From contig JALNYV010000001.1 of the NCBI GenBank assembly GCA_023229785.1, positions 434,001-498,000 of the forward strand: 64,000 nt of DNA, in the 5' to 3' direction. Of this stretch, positions 1 through 9,576 are shown in pieces; within the stretch, counting starts at the first letter, position 1, and every line of letters begins with the position of its first letter. The notes beneath the pieces are model-generated. The model was given only the letters and a program-made list of their open reading frames with translations, searched no databases and had not been told where the DNA came from. Source of the stretch: Candidatus Dojkabacteria bacterium (GTDB lineage Bacteria; Patescibacteria; Dojkabacteria; SC72). Made by a program: the position numbers and the translations under genes.

Positions 1-382
1 AAGGAAGTATGTTGCTGTGATGCTCTTCTTGAGAGATAACGATAACATCCCCTGGCTTTAATAACTGATCGTTTGCTGTTTGTGCAAGCCAATTAAGTCC
101 TGAAGTTGCTCCTGATGTGAAAAAAACTTCAGTTTTATCAGCATTAAGATATTTAGCAACCTCAACATGTGCTTGTTGCCACATCTCATCTGCCCTACCA
201 CTTAATTCATATAATCCTCTGTGAACATTTGCATTGGAGGTAGTGTAGAAGTTTGTTTGGGAATCTATTACACATTGTGGTTTTTGGCTTGTAGCCGCAT
301 TATCAAAGTATATTAATGATTTCCCATTTATTCTTGTACCCAATATCGGAAATTGTGCTCTTATTTTTTCTACATCAAACAT
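1..382 (-). CDS. sufS: Cysteine desulfurase SufS, N-terminal part (runs off the window)
   Basis: The minus-strand frame from the ATG at 380-382 to the window edge reads as the first 127 residues of a class V aminotransferase-fold, PLP-dependent cysteine desulfurase. Visible motifs are YFDNAATSQKP near residue 30, the PLP-phosphate-binding SGATSGLN segment and EEHHSN near the edge, which holds the His that stacks on PLP. The Lys that binds PLP and the catalytic Cys lie outside. SufS removes sulfur from cysteine for Fe-S cluster assembly. The start overlaps the folD stop by 8 bp, so it is probably the last known gene of an ABC transporter-folD-sufS operon. Whether SUF partners follow cannot be seen. 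Confidence 0.9.
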   Translation of the reverse strand, partial: MFDVEKIRAQFPILGTRINGKSLIYFDNAATSQKPQCVIDSQTNFYTTSNANVHRGLYELSGRADEMWQQAHVEVAKYLNADKTEVFFTSGATSGLNWLAQTANDQLLKPGDVIVISQEEHHSNILP

Positions 383-1223
383 TTTTCTGTCTTTTGAAAC
401 TTATCATTGTATTTTGCAAAAGAGATGCTACCGTTACAGGGCCAACTCCCCCAGGAACTGGAGTTATTAGGGATACCTTCTCTTTTACATCTTCAAAATC
501 AATATCTCCCATTACTTTCCCATCAACCATTGAATATCCTACGTCAATTACTACTGCTCCTTCTTTTACAAATTCTTTCTTCACTAAATGCCCAACACCA
601 GTTGAAGATACTAATATATCAGCTTTATTAGCAATATTTTGAATATCTTTTGTTTTACTACTACAAACAGTTACTGTCGCTCTTTTGCATAAAAACAGCC
701 CAGCAAGGGGGATTCCTACCTCCCTACTTTTTCCTATTATTACAATACTCTTTCCCTCGATTTCAACTTTGTATTCAAGAAGTAGTTGGTATATTGCACT
801 AACAGTTGCTGGTAAAAAAACATTTTTTGTATTTGTAAATATCCCCCCTAAGGTTGCAGCAGTTAAACCATCTACATCTTTTTTAACAGAGATTGCATTT
901 AATATTTTGTCTGTATCAAAGCTTTTAGGAAGTGGCAGTTGAACCATTATTCCATTACATTCCCTATATTTATTCAGCAATTCTATCTCTCTTACTATTT
1001 CGATTTCTGGCGTATTATCAGCGAAAGTATGTACTACAACCTCCATTCCAATTGCTTTTCCTTCCTTTTCTTTCATCTCTACATACTTCTTTGATGAAAA
1101 GTTGTCACCTATTAGGAAGATATCTAATCTGGGTGAGTAATTATTTACTTCAATCTCTTCTTTTAAATCTTGAAGATTTTTTTTTGAAAAACTTTTTCCG
1201 TCAATTATTTCCATACTACGCAT
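375..1223 (-). CDS. folD: Bifunctional methylenetetrahydrofolate dehydrogenase/cyclohydrolase FolD
   Basis: FolD interconverts 5,10-methylene-THF and 10-formyl-THF in the cytoplasm, feeding purine and formyl-Met synthesis. The protein has about 282 residues, normal for the family. It shows the substrate-side YVEMKEKEGK segment with the catalytic Lys, VQLPLP, KDVDGL, the nucleotide-binding GKSREVGIP (usually GRSxxVGxP) and the C-terminal PVPGGVGPVT signature. The usual PCTP motif is PATV here. The open frame begins at a TTG at 1229, but the ATG at 1223 is the better start; a third choice is the ATG at 1214. The start overlaps the end of the ABC transporter and the stop overlaps sufS, indicating one transcript with coupled translation. 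Confidence 0.93.
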   Translation of the reverse strand: MRSMEIIDGKSFSKKNLQDLKEEIEVNNYSPRLDIFLIGDNFSSKKYVEMKEKEGKAIGMEVVVHTFADNTPEIEIVREIELLNKYRECNGIMVQLPLPKSFDTDKILNAISVKKDVDGLTAATLGGIFTNTKNVFLPATVSAIYQLLLEYKVEIEGKSIVIIGKSREVGIPLAGLFLCKRATVTVCSSKTKDIQNIANKADILVSSTGVGHLVKKEFVKEGAVVIDVGYSMVDGKVMGDIDFEDVKEKVSLITPVPGGVGPVTVASLLQNTMISFKRQKNV

Positions 1224-2946
1224 TTTCAACTAATTTCTTATTTTCTAGCCTGTAAACCTTATCAAACATGTCCGTATACTCTTCATCACGAGATATGTAG
1301 ATCACTGTTTTGTCCTTAGCGAAGGCTAAAATCTTCTTAAGTATTATACTTGCATCTGAGGAATCAATAAAGGTGAAAGGCTCATCGAGAATTATTACTT
1401 CCTTGTTTCTGTATATTACTCTGGCAATTGCCAATCTCTGCCAAAATCCAGGGGAAATTTCCGTTCCATCAGATGTATATTTTCCTAACATTTGATCCTC
1501 AGAAACATTAAATATCTTCATCATTTTATCTATACCAGCAATATCTTTTGCTGTCTTATAAAGCTCATGGTTTATATTATCTCTATCGTTACTTAAAGTA
1601 ATATTCTTAGATAGCGGAAGATTGTAATTGACAAAATCTTGAAAAATGATAGAGATCTTTTCTTTCAACTCCCCTCTTTTTAACTCTTTTATTGAATATC
1701 CACCTATTTCAATATCTCCCTGAGATATTCTATATAGTCCACAAAGAAGCTTTACAAAAGTACTTTTACCACTACCATCTTTACCAATTACCATTACCTT
1801 ATTTTTTGCTGGGATATTAAGGTTAAGTTTATTTATTACCTTCTTATCATCCTTAGGGTATGTAAAGCTTAATTCCTTTAAATTTATTTCTGGAACCCCT
1901 TTCTTTAACTTCTTCTCCCCATGTTTCATTTCACCAAATCCAGGAAACGATATAAATTCAAAATAATGCTCAGCATAGTCAAGTTCGTTTATTATTTTAG
2001 AAATCCTGTTTATAGCATCGCTTGCACTTGTATATGCAGTATTAACATAATCAAAAAGGGCTTTAAAAGTACCTATTGAATATCTAAGCACAATTGATTT
2101 AGCAAGTATGAATATTGCATACGCTCCAACTCCAACATTTCCTAATACTGAAAAGAATGTAGTATCTATAGTTAAATGCTTAATTTTTTCAATCATTCCT
2201 TTCTTATATTCTTTCGTGCCATCGTTGTAATCCTTCTTCAACTCTTTAAACGTTCCATCCACTCTCATTTCAGGAAAAAACTGAATTCTTGTCATTAAGT
2301 TCGTGACATAATCAAACCATTTCATTTTTTCAAGTGCATTATTTTGATATTTTTTAATTTTCACTCTATTTAAATACCCAGCAATTGGCTCAGGGATAGC
2401 AATTAAGATTAAAATGAAAGGAGAAAGCCCTACTTTCGAAATTAAAAATGCTAAAGATAAAACGATACTTGCGACATCTTTTAAGGTATATCCAAACAAA
2501 TCATATGCCGTTATTATGCTGCTAAACGAGTATGATTGTACAAAGGTGAGTAGATCTCTAAATTCCTTCGTTTCTACATCTTCAAGATTTTCTTTTGATA
2601 TTTTCTCAAAATATTCTCCTTGCATAACCAAAGTTACTTCCCTAGATAATTTCTCTCCAAAAAATGTATGAAGTCTGGCTAAGGAAAGAGATACCAACCA
2701 AAGAATTACGATTATTGTTAAAAAATAAAAGGAATCAGTAATAAAATATTGGGAAAACTTAAAAGTATTGTAGTTCATTAAAACTTTTGCTGTAGCATCA
2801 ATAAACTCACCACCTACAAATATCAAATATATATCTGTAAATACTTTTAATAGAAATATGATATCTCTTAAAATCGCATACAATGGGCTTGTTTTATACA
2901 CTAACTTCAATACTTTTCCCAGTGTTTTCCACCGATTAATTTTCAT
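1216..2946 (-). CDS. ABC exporter, fused permease-ATPase, with degenerate ATPase motifs
   Basis: A 576-residue half-transporter: an N-terminal membrane domain with several hydrophobic segments, then a nucleotide-binding domain from about residue 345. Walker A (GKDGSGKST), the Q-loop (IFQDF) and Walker B with catalytic Glu (VIILDEP) are intact. The signature LSGGQ-WQ reads ISPGFWQ and the H-loop His reads Arg (YISRDEE), so ATP turnover may be altered, or it may pair with another half. Substrate unknown. The longer open frame to 3075 would run into the divergent protease gene. The ATG at 2946 is preferred because TGCTATTAT ends 6 nt before it. It overlaps folD at its end. Confidence 0.85.
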   Translation of the reverse strand: MKINRWKTLGKVLKLVYKTSPLYAILRDIIFLLKVFTDIYLIFVGGEFIDATAKVLMNYNTFKFSQYFITDSFYFLTIIVILWLVSLSLARLHTFFGEKLSREVTLVMQGEYFEKISKENLEDVETKEFRDLLTFVQSYSFSSIITAYDLFGYTLKDVASIVLSLAFLISKVGLSPFILILIAIPEPIAGYLNRVKIKKYQNNALEKMKWFDYVTNLMTRIQFFPEMRVDGTFKELKKDYNDGTKEYKKGMIEKIKHLTIDTTFFSVLGNVGVGAYAIFILAKSIVLRYSIGTFKALFDYVNTAYTSASDAINRISKIINELDYAEHYFEFISFPGFGEMKHGEKKLKKGVPEINLKELSFTYPKDDKKVINKLNLNIPAKNKVMVIGKDGSGKSTFVKLLCGLYRISQGDIEIGGYSIKELKRGELKEKISIIFQDFVNYNLPLSKNITLSNDRDNINHELYKTAKDIAGIDKMMKIFNVSEDQMLGKYTSDGTEISPGFWQRLAIARVIYRNKEVIILDEPFTFIDSSDASIILKKILAFAKDKTVIYISRDEEYTDMFDKVYRLENKKLVENA

Positions 2947-2948
2947 AC

Positions 2949-2961
2949 TGATATAATAGCA
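2949..2961. promoter_or_regulatory. Overlapping divergent extended -10 promoters
   Basis: Only 16 bp separate the start codons at 2946 (minus) and 2963 (plus). On the plus strand TG-a-TATAAT occupies 2949-2957 and ends 5 nt before ATG. On the minus strand TG-c-TATTAT occupies 2961-2953 and ends 6 nt before ATG. The two -10 hexamers share five base pairs. Transcription from either would start at or next to the start codon. No Shine-Dalgarno sequence can fit. Confidence 0.75.
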
Positions 2962-2962
2962 T

Positions 2963-3418
2963 ATGGAAAGAAATAACGAGTATTTAGAAGAGAGGCTTTT
3001 TAACATTTGGGAAGACTTCTTTATAGATATTCCTAGAAAGAATTTAGTGTTAATAAAGTTCGGAAAATATTCCAAAAGACAGCTTGGAAGTATTAAATGG
3101 GCAACAAGAGATACAAAGATTCAAGGAATATTAAAGAAGAAAAAGGATGAGTATCTAAATCAGGATGATAGTAGGATTTCCGTTATTTCCATTACAAAAT
3201 ATTTTCAAAATTTAAACATACCTGAATATGTAATAGATGGAACAATAGCCCACGAGTTGGTTCATTACGTTCATGGTTTTCACTCACCACTAGAGAAGAA
3301 ATATAATCACCCACATAAAGGAGGAATTGTAAGAAAGGAATTAATAAAAAGAGGATTAGGGGATGTATACAAACAATCAGAGGTTTGGTTAAAAGCAAAT
3401 TGGAGAAAGGTTATTTAG
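2963..3418 (+). CDS. SprT-like zinc metalloprotease
   Basis: A 151-residue soluble protein with the zinc metalloprotease motif HELVHYVHG (HExxH at residues 97-101), followed by further His residues (HSPLEKKYNHPHKGG) that could supply the third ligand. The layout matches small SprT-like/M48-type peptidases of unknown substrate; some SprT-family proteins act on DNA-protein crosslinks, but nothing here shows that. The start is fixed by the extended -10 just upstream. It stands alone, divergent from the ABC transporter and convergent with groEL, with a terminator after it. Confidence 0.75.
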   Translation: MERNNEYLEERLFNIWEDFFIDIPRKNLVLIKFGKYSKRQLGSIKWATRDTKIQGILKKKKDEYLNQDDSRISVISITKYFQNLNIPEYVIDGTIAHELVHYVHGFHSPLEKKYNHPHKGGIVRKELIKRGLGDVYKQSEVWLKANWRKVI

Positions 3419-3424
3419 AAAACA

Positions 3425-3452
3425 AAAAGCCCAAGATTGTACTTGGGCTTTT
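3425..3452. terminator. Bidirectional Rho-independent terminator
   Basis: An 11-bp perfect stem (AAAAGCCCAAG / CTTGGGCTTTT) with a 6-nt loop lies between the convergent protease and groEL genes. It has an A-run on one side and a T-run on the other, so it can end transcripts from both directions. Confidence 0.9.
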
Positions 3453-3471
3453 ACCTATTTCAATTATTTAC

Positions 3472-5112
<1,641 letters not shown>

Positions 5113-5118
5113 TTAATG

Positions 5119-5403
5119 TTACTTAATAATCGCAATAACATCAGATATCTCTAAAATGAGATATTTTTCACCATCTACAGTTATCTCCTCTGGTGAGTAT
5201 TTCTTGAAAAATACTCTATCTCCTATCTTCATAGCAAATTTGTCTTTGTCTGCTGTTCCAAGTTTTACAACCTTACCACTTTCTGGTTTTTTCTCTTCAT
5301 TTGCTGTTGGGGGAATGTATAGTCCTGCCTTTGTCTTTACTTCTATTTCTTCAGGTTTTACAAGTATTCTTTTACCTATTGGAGTTATTTTTACTTCTGA
5401 CAT
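5119..5403 (-). CDS. groS: Co-chaperonin GroES (10 kDa)
   Basis: A 94-residue GroES lid protein with the expected N-terminal ITPIGKRILVKP, a mobile loop around KTKAGLYIPPTANEEKK, and the C-terminal GEKYLILEISDVIAII. It is the first gene of groESL. Upstream is a -35/-10 promoter followed by a CIRCE operator. The A/T-rich leader carries no Shine-Dalgarno sequence. Confidence 0.97.
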   Translation of the reverse strand: MSEVKITPIGKRILVKPEEIEVKTKAGLYIPPTANEEKKPESGKVVKLGTADKDKFAMKIGDRVFFKKYSPEEITVDGEKYLILEISDVIAIIK

Positions 5404-5425
5404 ATTTAATATTTATTTAAATTAT

Positions 5426-5452
5426 TTAGCAGTTAATTAGTTCGATTGCTAA
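5426..5452. promoter_or_regulatory. CIRCE operator of groESL (HrcA site)
   Basis: TTAGCAGTT, 9-bp spacer, GATTGCTAA: the exact 9-9-9 layout of the CIRCE element (consensus TTAGCACTC-N9-GAGTGCTAA), with the outer bases kept. It lies just downstream of the -10 box, where bound HrcA would block initiation. hrcA is present in this window at 14379-15104. Confidence 0.85.
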
Positions 5453-5480
5453 TTGTATATGGAGACAGAAAATGTGTCAA
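5452..5480 (-). promoter_or_regulatory. groESL promoter (sigma-70 type)
   Basis: On the minus strand TTGACA (5480-5475) and TACAAT (5457-5452) are separated by 17 bp. The CIRCE element overlaps the predicted start site. The transcript would have a leader of about 40 nt, unlike the leaderless genes elsewhere in the window. Confidence 0.8.
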
Positions 5481-5494
5481 GTAGTAGAGAAAGT

Positions 5495-6097
5495 TTACTG
5501 TATTGAAGTAGAAGAACGAACATTCATACCATTCAACCAATTATTTCCACTGTGAATACTACCAGAGAGAACTGCTAAACCCAGTGTCTCTGCTGGTTTC
5601 AAGCTAGACTGTTTATCACCATTCACCAATTCGACTAAATGACAAGTAATTAAAGGGTCCTGATTATCCATACCGTTACCATAAACCATACTCAATGCCA
5701 TCCTGAATCTGTCGGGATATGTAATATTATTTTCAGGAAATATTACTAAAACTCCTTCGGCAAGAAATATCTCAAAATTTGTGTCCAACCCTTCTTTCAA
5801 GTCTTTATATTCACATGAGTTCTGGACTGAATCTTCGGCCATTAAAAGATTCATAAGTTCAGTATAAACCCGCAGAATCGAATTCAATTGCTTCTGCTCT
5901 CCTTCTTCCCCTAACGCATTTGTAAGGTGGCAATCATAGCCAGTCAATAACTTCATTTTAGCCCGCGTTAACTCATCAAAAACTTTTTCCTTATTAGACG
6001 CTCCTGTAAATAGTTCTAATCCCTCGAAAACTGTTTCAAAATACTCTTCTGGTGAGAGATTTACTTCTGGAGAAGGAGAATAGGTACGAATCGTCAT
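5495..6097 (-). CDS. Hypothetical protein, orphan, 200 aa
   Basis: I do not recognise this protein. It has 200 residues, no signal peptide or membrane segment, and an acidic N-terminal half (SPEEYFETVFEGLELF). It ends in a Ser/Asn-rich stretch (SGSIHSGNNWLNGMNVRSS). A TATACT box ends 5 nt before the ATG, which suggests leaderless expression. Upstream lies copy A of a 63-bp duplicated block whose other copy precedes the next orphan gene, so both orphans appear to sit behind copies of one promoter region. It resembles in size and style other orphan proteins here (6184, 44653, 45302, 54438, 56058), but I see no clear homology among them. Confidence 0.65.
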   Translation of the reverse strand: MTIRTYSPSPEVNLSPEEYFETVFEGLELFTGASNKEKVFDELTRAKMKLLTGYDCHLTNALGEEGEQKQLNSILRVYTELMNLLMAEDSVQNSCEYKDLKEGLDTNFEIFLAEGVLVIFPENNITYPDRFRMALSMVYGNGMDNQDPLITCHLVELVNGDKQSSLKPAETLGLAVLSGSIHSGNNWLNGMNVRSSTSIQ

Positions 6098-6106
6098 TAT
6101 TTAGTA

Positions 6107-6169
6107 TATAACAACTTATTATAAGCTATTATACTACTTTATACCCTTTATTGTCATTATTTACTTCTC
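6107..6169. repeat. 63-bp direct repeat, copy A
   Basis: Ungapped match to 6683-6745 with 8 mismatches (55 of 63 identical by hand alignment). Copy A is intergenic. It contains a relic of the 3' end of the gene at 6710-7354 (the TIKG-stop segment) and the following TATAAT-containing region. Confidence 0.85.
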
Positions 6170-6183
6170 AAAAAGAATATAAA

Positions 6184-6672
6184 TTACAATATTCCTTCTA
6201 AATCAAAACTTTGTACTATTTTTATCGTTTCCTCGAAATCTCTAATTCCGGTTTTGATAACCATTGGTTTAAATTTGTCTCCAACTTGTCGTGCCATTAC
6301 GGCATATTGCGAGTTTTCGACTGGTACAAACCTCACTGTTCTAACATCTGTTCCCAAATTATAGTCTATAGAAAAAAAGTCTCCTGAAAGATTTTCAGTA
6401 TCTGAATACAGTGTTTGAGTAGATGCATTTCTAAGTTGGTCCACAGCAGACCCAGAATAATTCACAAGAGCCATTAACACATCTATATCTTCACAATTAA
6501 GCCCTTGATTTAGACATTCTTTCGTATCAAAAAGCAATTTTGTTAATAAATCATTTAAAATGAATCTTTGAAAGAAATTAATAAGTTCGTTTTTATCTTC
6601 AAACCCAAGTCTCTCAAGCTCAGAAAGAATACCAGGATTCTCACCTACAAGCATAGTTCTCTTAAAAATCAT
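6184..6672 (-). CDS. Hypothetical protein, orphan, 162 aa
   Basis: Unrecognised soluble protein of 162 residues. The first half is predicted helical (ERLGFEDKNELINFFQRFILNDLL) and the second half shows alternating hydrophobic residues typical of beta strands (VRTVRFVPVENSQYAVMARQ). No membrane segment or known motif. It lies downstream of the DUF2140-like gene; copy B of the 63-bp repeat spans that gene's end and the spacer and offers a TATAAT box about 35 nt before the ATG. It may be a member of the same class of small accessory proteins as the 200-aa neighbour. Confidence 0.65.
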   Translation of the reverse strand: MIFKRTMLVGENPGILSELERLGFEDKNELINFFQRFILNDLLTKLLFDTKECLNQGLNCEDIDVLMALVNYSGSAVDQLRNASTQTLYSDTENLSGDFFSIDYNLGTDVRTVRFVPVENSQYAVMARQVGDKFKPMVIKTGIRDFEETIKIVQSFDLEGIL

Positions 6673-6682
6673 CGTGAGGATT

Positions 6683-6745
6683 TATAACAGCTTATTATGA
6701 GCCATTATACTACTTTGCTCCCTTTATTGTCATTATTCCCTTCTC
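6683..6745. repeat. 63-bp direct repeat, copy B
   Basis: The parental-looking copy. It covers the last 12 codons of the gene at 6710-7354 plus the intergenic promoter region before the 162-aa orphan. Copy A is at 6107-6169. Confidence 0.85.
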
Positions 6746-7354
6746 CAACTCAATATTTCTAAATATCCTTCCACTAAAATCCGAGGTATTTACAAGTTGT
6801 ATACCATCTCTTATCCCCTTATTTATCTTTATTATCGTCCCCTCCATATACCAATCTTTTAAATCATAGTTTCCAATAGATATTGTTTTTACATATATTT
6901 CGGGAGTTTCCATATCATCTTTAGTTATTACAAATAACATCCATGGGAGCTGGTACTTTTCTTTAACTGTGAGTTGAATATATACATTCCAATACCCGTC
7001 CTGTGATTGCACATACCCTCTTTTATATGAGAAATTCGTTGGAAGTGAACTATTTAGACTATTTGAAATTAGGTAAAGAACCTCTTTATCTATTAATTGG
7101 ATCGTATCTGTTTTTTCAACACTCTTGCTAAAAGTAAGTATTTTCTCGTCCGTACTCTTTTTAAGAACTGCATCATTTGAATATACATAATCGGTGGTTA
7201 GCCTCTCTGTTTCAAATATTTTTTGCCAATTGCTATAGTCTTTAAAAAGAAAAAAGAATATTCCTAAGAAAGAAAGGAGAATAACTAAGAAAATTGAAAG
7301 AAAGATATAGCCGATAAACGAAAAAAATGTGAATCTTTTTCTCCTAATTCTCAT
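6710..7354 (-). CDS. Membrane-anchored protein, DUF2140 (YpmS)-like
   Basis: 214 residues: a basic N-terminus, one strong membrane segment at about residues 10-38, then an outside domain. The order of features (an Asn/Ser-rich helix after KEVLYLISNSLN, strands with LTVKEKYQLPW, an IYVKTISIGNYDL segment and a final IELEKGIMTIKG) resembles the YpmS/DUF2140 family, whose function is not established. The match is by pattern only. The start overlaps the murJ stop by 4 bp (ATGA), so it is cotranslated with the lipid II flippase and may act at the cell envelope. Its 3' end is duplicated downstream (see the 63-bp repeat). Confidence 0.6.
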   Translation of the reverse strand: MRIRRKRFTFFSFIGYIFLSIFLVILLSFLGIFFFLFKDYSNWQKIFETERLTTDYVYSNDAVLKKSTDEKILTFSKSVEKTDTIQLIDKEVLYLISNSLNSSLPTNFSYKRGYVQSQDGYWNVYIQLTVKEKYQLPWMLFVITKDDMETPEIYVKTISIGNYDLKDWYMEGTIIKINKGIRDGIQLVNTSDFSGRIFRNIELEKGIMTIKGAK

Positions 7355-9123
7355 CTTTTTTTGAAATACTTAATGTAGAAAGGACGAATATACTCCCAGC
7401 CTCTTTTAATCATCAGATCAAATTCTGTAATCTTGAAAAGTTTACATCCAAGCGAAAACGATATGGCACCGTAAAGGAGTGTCAAACCAGTCACAATGAT
7501 CACATATATTGTTCTACTTGTGTCAAGGCTAAAGTCAGAAAGTTTAAATACAAAATACATTCCAAAAATCATAATGAATGTGTTCAGAAAAAGTGGAAGA
7601 AGTGGTTTTATGGTCTTTACAAAAGTTACAATCTTCACTCTCTTGTTTATTAAAAACAAAGCCACCAGCATCTCGGCAAACCAAGAAATGCTTGTTGCAA
7701 AGGCCAAACCTCCTACAGCTGCATCAGAGTTATTTCTTGTGGTCATCCATATAAAGGTGTCTTCAATAAAGGATTTGATTACATCCCACAGCCCAGTGTT
7801 ATTAAAGTGAGAAACCTGAGTTACAACTTGGTTCAGTATTGGTCTCCAGTCTAAGTAATGGCTAAAGAAGTTAGTCATATAAAAGCTGGCTGCGAGGTTT
7901 ACCGCAATGGCAACTGCAGTTGCAATCAGTGGTAGCTTTGTCTCATGGACTGCATAGAATGCCCTGTAAACAATGACTGAAACTGACTGAGCAAATATGG
8001 AAAGGGTTAGAAGTGACAGACACCAAGAGGTTATAACTGTACCCCACCAACTATCAAGACCGTAGACCAACCTAACAATAGGAAGTCTTAGTACAAGCAG
8101 AACAGCAATTACTGGAAGTATCAGGAAAAGTGTCTGTTTAATCGCTTTATTGAAAGACTCTTCAAACTTTTCAGTTTCCCCTTTTGCACTATATTCAGAG
8201 AAATTTGAAAGAGCTACTTGTGATACTGCTCCAGTAAATATCTGAATTGGAAAAAGGTGAAGGCTGTATGCGAATTTAAATGCAGAAAGTGAACCTGCCG
8301 AAAGTGTGAAGCTAATTATCGTGTTTATGAATGTGTTAACCTGCTCTCCGAGTAGACCTAACATTCTTGGAAATGCTAATTTCAAAACTGCAAATACCTC
8401 TTTGTTTAAGTATGTCTTAATATTGGTAACCAATTTTCCATCGCCTGTTGGATGTTTAATAAATGCAACTAGGGCTGGAACCTGAACGGCAAAATGCAAA
8501 ACAGAACCTGCTACAACACTTATTGCCACCCCCGTTATTCCGAAATGGAATACTTTAACTGCAATTAAGGAAATAACTATCATTGCAAGGTTATAAAAAA
8601 GTGGAGCAAGAGCTGTAACCAAGAACTTCTTCCTAACTTGTAAGTACGACGTAATAAGACTGCTCATTCCCAAAAGCAATGGTGAAAGCAACATAACCCT
8701 CATTAAGGTTACAAACAAGTTTATATCTTGAGCTTGAATTGTTGAGGTTGTTCCAAGATATGTATTAAGTGATTTTGAATTTATTAAAGCTTGTCCAATG
8801 TTTGGGGCAAATATAAACACGATAATTGATAGAATCATGAAGGATACTAAGAAGATAATGTTTAATCTTTTGTATAAAAGATTCATTTCCTCTTCACCTT
8901 CTTTATGAAGAACTGTCGCAAAAATAGGGATAATAGCAGAATTAATGGCTCCTGCTACAAGTATATTGAATATCGTGTCAGGAATAGTAAATGCAGCCCA
9001 AAAGATATCAAGTTCCCTAGACGTACCAAAGAGTTGAGCGATTAACGTCATTTTTAGGAAACCCAAGACCTTGCTAATCACTAGTATTATCATCAAGGAG
9101 GAAATATTATCTTTGATTTTCAA
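7351..9123 (-). CDS. murJ: Lipid II flippase MurJ
   Basis: A 590-residue polytopic membrane protein with about 14 hydrophobic segments, of the MATE/MVF superfamily. The N-terminus (ISKVLGFLKMTLIAQLFGTSRELDIFWAAFTIPD) matches the MurJ pattern including the conserved Arg/Glu/Asp positions of the cavity (IxxxLGFxRexxxAxxFG-like, with Lys for Arg). MurJ moves lipid-linked peptidoglycan precursor across the membrane. A hydrophilic insert of about 40 residues lies between late membrane segments (around DWRPILNQVVTQVSHFNN). It supports the presence of peptidoglycan together with the MraY-like and FtsA-like genes. Confidence 0.9.
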   Translation of the reverse strand: MKIKDNISSLMIILVISKVLGFLKMTLIAQLFGTSRELDIFWAAFTIPDTIFNILVAGAINSAIIPIFATVLHKEGEEEMNLLYKRLNIIFLVSFMILSIIVFIFAPNIGQALINSKSLNTYLGTTSTIQAQDINLFVTLMRVMLLSPLLLGMSSLITSYLQVRKKFLVTALAPLFYNLAMIVISLIAVKVFHFGITGVAISVVAGSVLHFAVQVPALVAFIKHPTGDGKLVTNIKTYLNKEVFAVLKLAFPRMLGLLGEQVNTFINTIISFTLSAGSLSAFKFAYSLHLFPIQIFTGAVSQVALSNFSEYSAKGETEKFEESFNKAIKQTLFLILPVIAVLLVLRLPIVRLVYGLDSWWGTVITSWCLSLLTLSIFAQSVSVIVYRAFYAVHETKLPLIATAVAIAVNLAASFYMTNFFSHYLDWRPILNQVVTQVSHFNNTGLWDVIKSFIEDTFIWMTTRNNSDAAVGGLAFATSISWFAEMLVALFLINKRVKIVTFVKTIKPLLPLFLNTFIMIFGMYFVFKLSDFSLDTSRTIYVIIVTGLTLLYGAISFSLGCKLFKITEFDLMIKRGWEYIRPFYIKYFKKR

Positions 9124-9170
9124 TATCGTTTATGTCAAATTAAACTCTTTAATCTTTGATTATCTCTGTA

Positions 9171-9575
9171 TTAATCTTTTTTTGCAACAGATATTTCTTT
9201 TAGAAAATCGCCTATTGAAACAGTATCAACGCCAAGTTCTTTTGCTGCTTTTATCTCATCATATACATTGTCCCCAATTACCAAGCTTTTGCTTAGGATA
9301 GCAATACCCTCATTGAAGATTTTAGTAAACATTTCTTTCTTTTTCATTAGGGATATTGAGATATATTTAAAATATTTTTTCATATCATTTTTTTCAATTA
9401 TCTTCATACGAATATCTGTTTCAGCAGAAAATGATATTAGAATATGTTCTATCTCTTTATGTTTTTCGAAAAATTCGTTAACCCAAGGATAGATTTGGTT
9501 GCTAAATGGATCCCAAAGAGTTAGTCGCCAATCCCAAATTATATATTGGTATTGTTTTTTTCTGAAAGTAAACAT
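9171..9575 (-). CDS. HAD-superfamily protein with an altered motif I
   Basis: 134 residues with a HAD-like order of motifs: WDWRLTLWD at residues 14-22 (D15 in the nucleophile position), ISFSAE (motif II Ser), KSLVIGDNVYDEIKAAKELG (motif III Lys and motif IV Asp residues), then a typical last strand. In phosphatases motif I is DxDxT; here the second Asp, the general acid, is Arg17. A phosphatase with this change should be impaired, so it may bind rather than hydrolyse its ligand. It starts one base after the stop of the upstream Wzy/TPR gene and lies 47 bp before murJ. Confidence 0.7.
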   Translation of the reverse strand: MFTFRKKQYQYIIWDWRLTLWDPFSNQIYPWVNEFFEKHKEIEHILISFSAETDIRMKIIEKNDMKKYFKYISISLMKKKEMFTKIFNEGIAILSKSLVIGDNVYDEIKAAKELGVDTVSIGDFLKEISVAKKD

Positions 9576-9576
9576 C

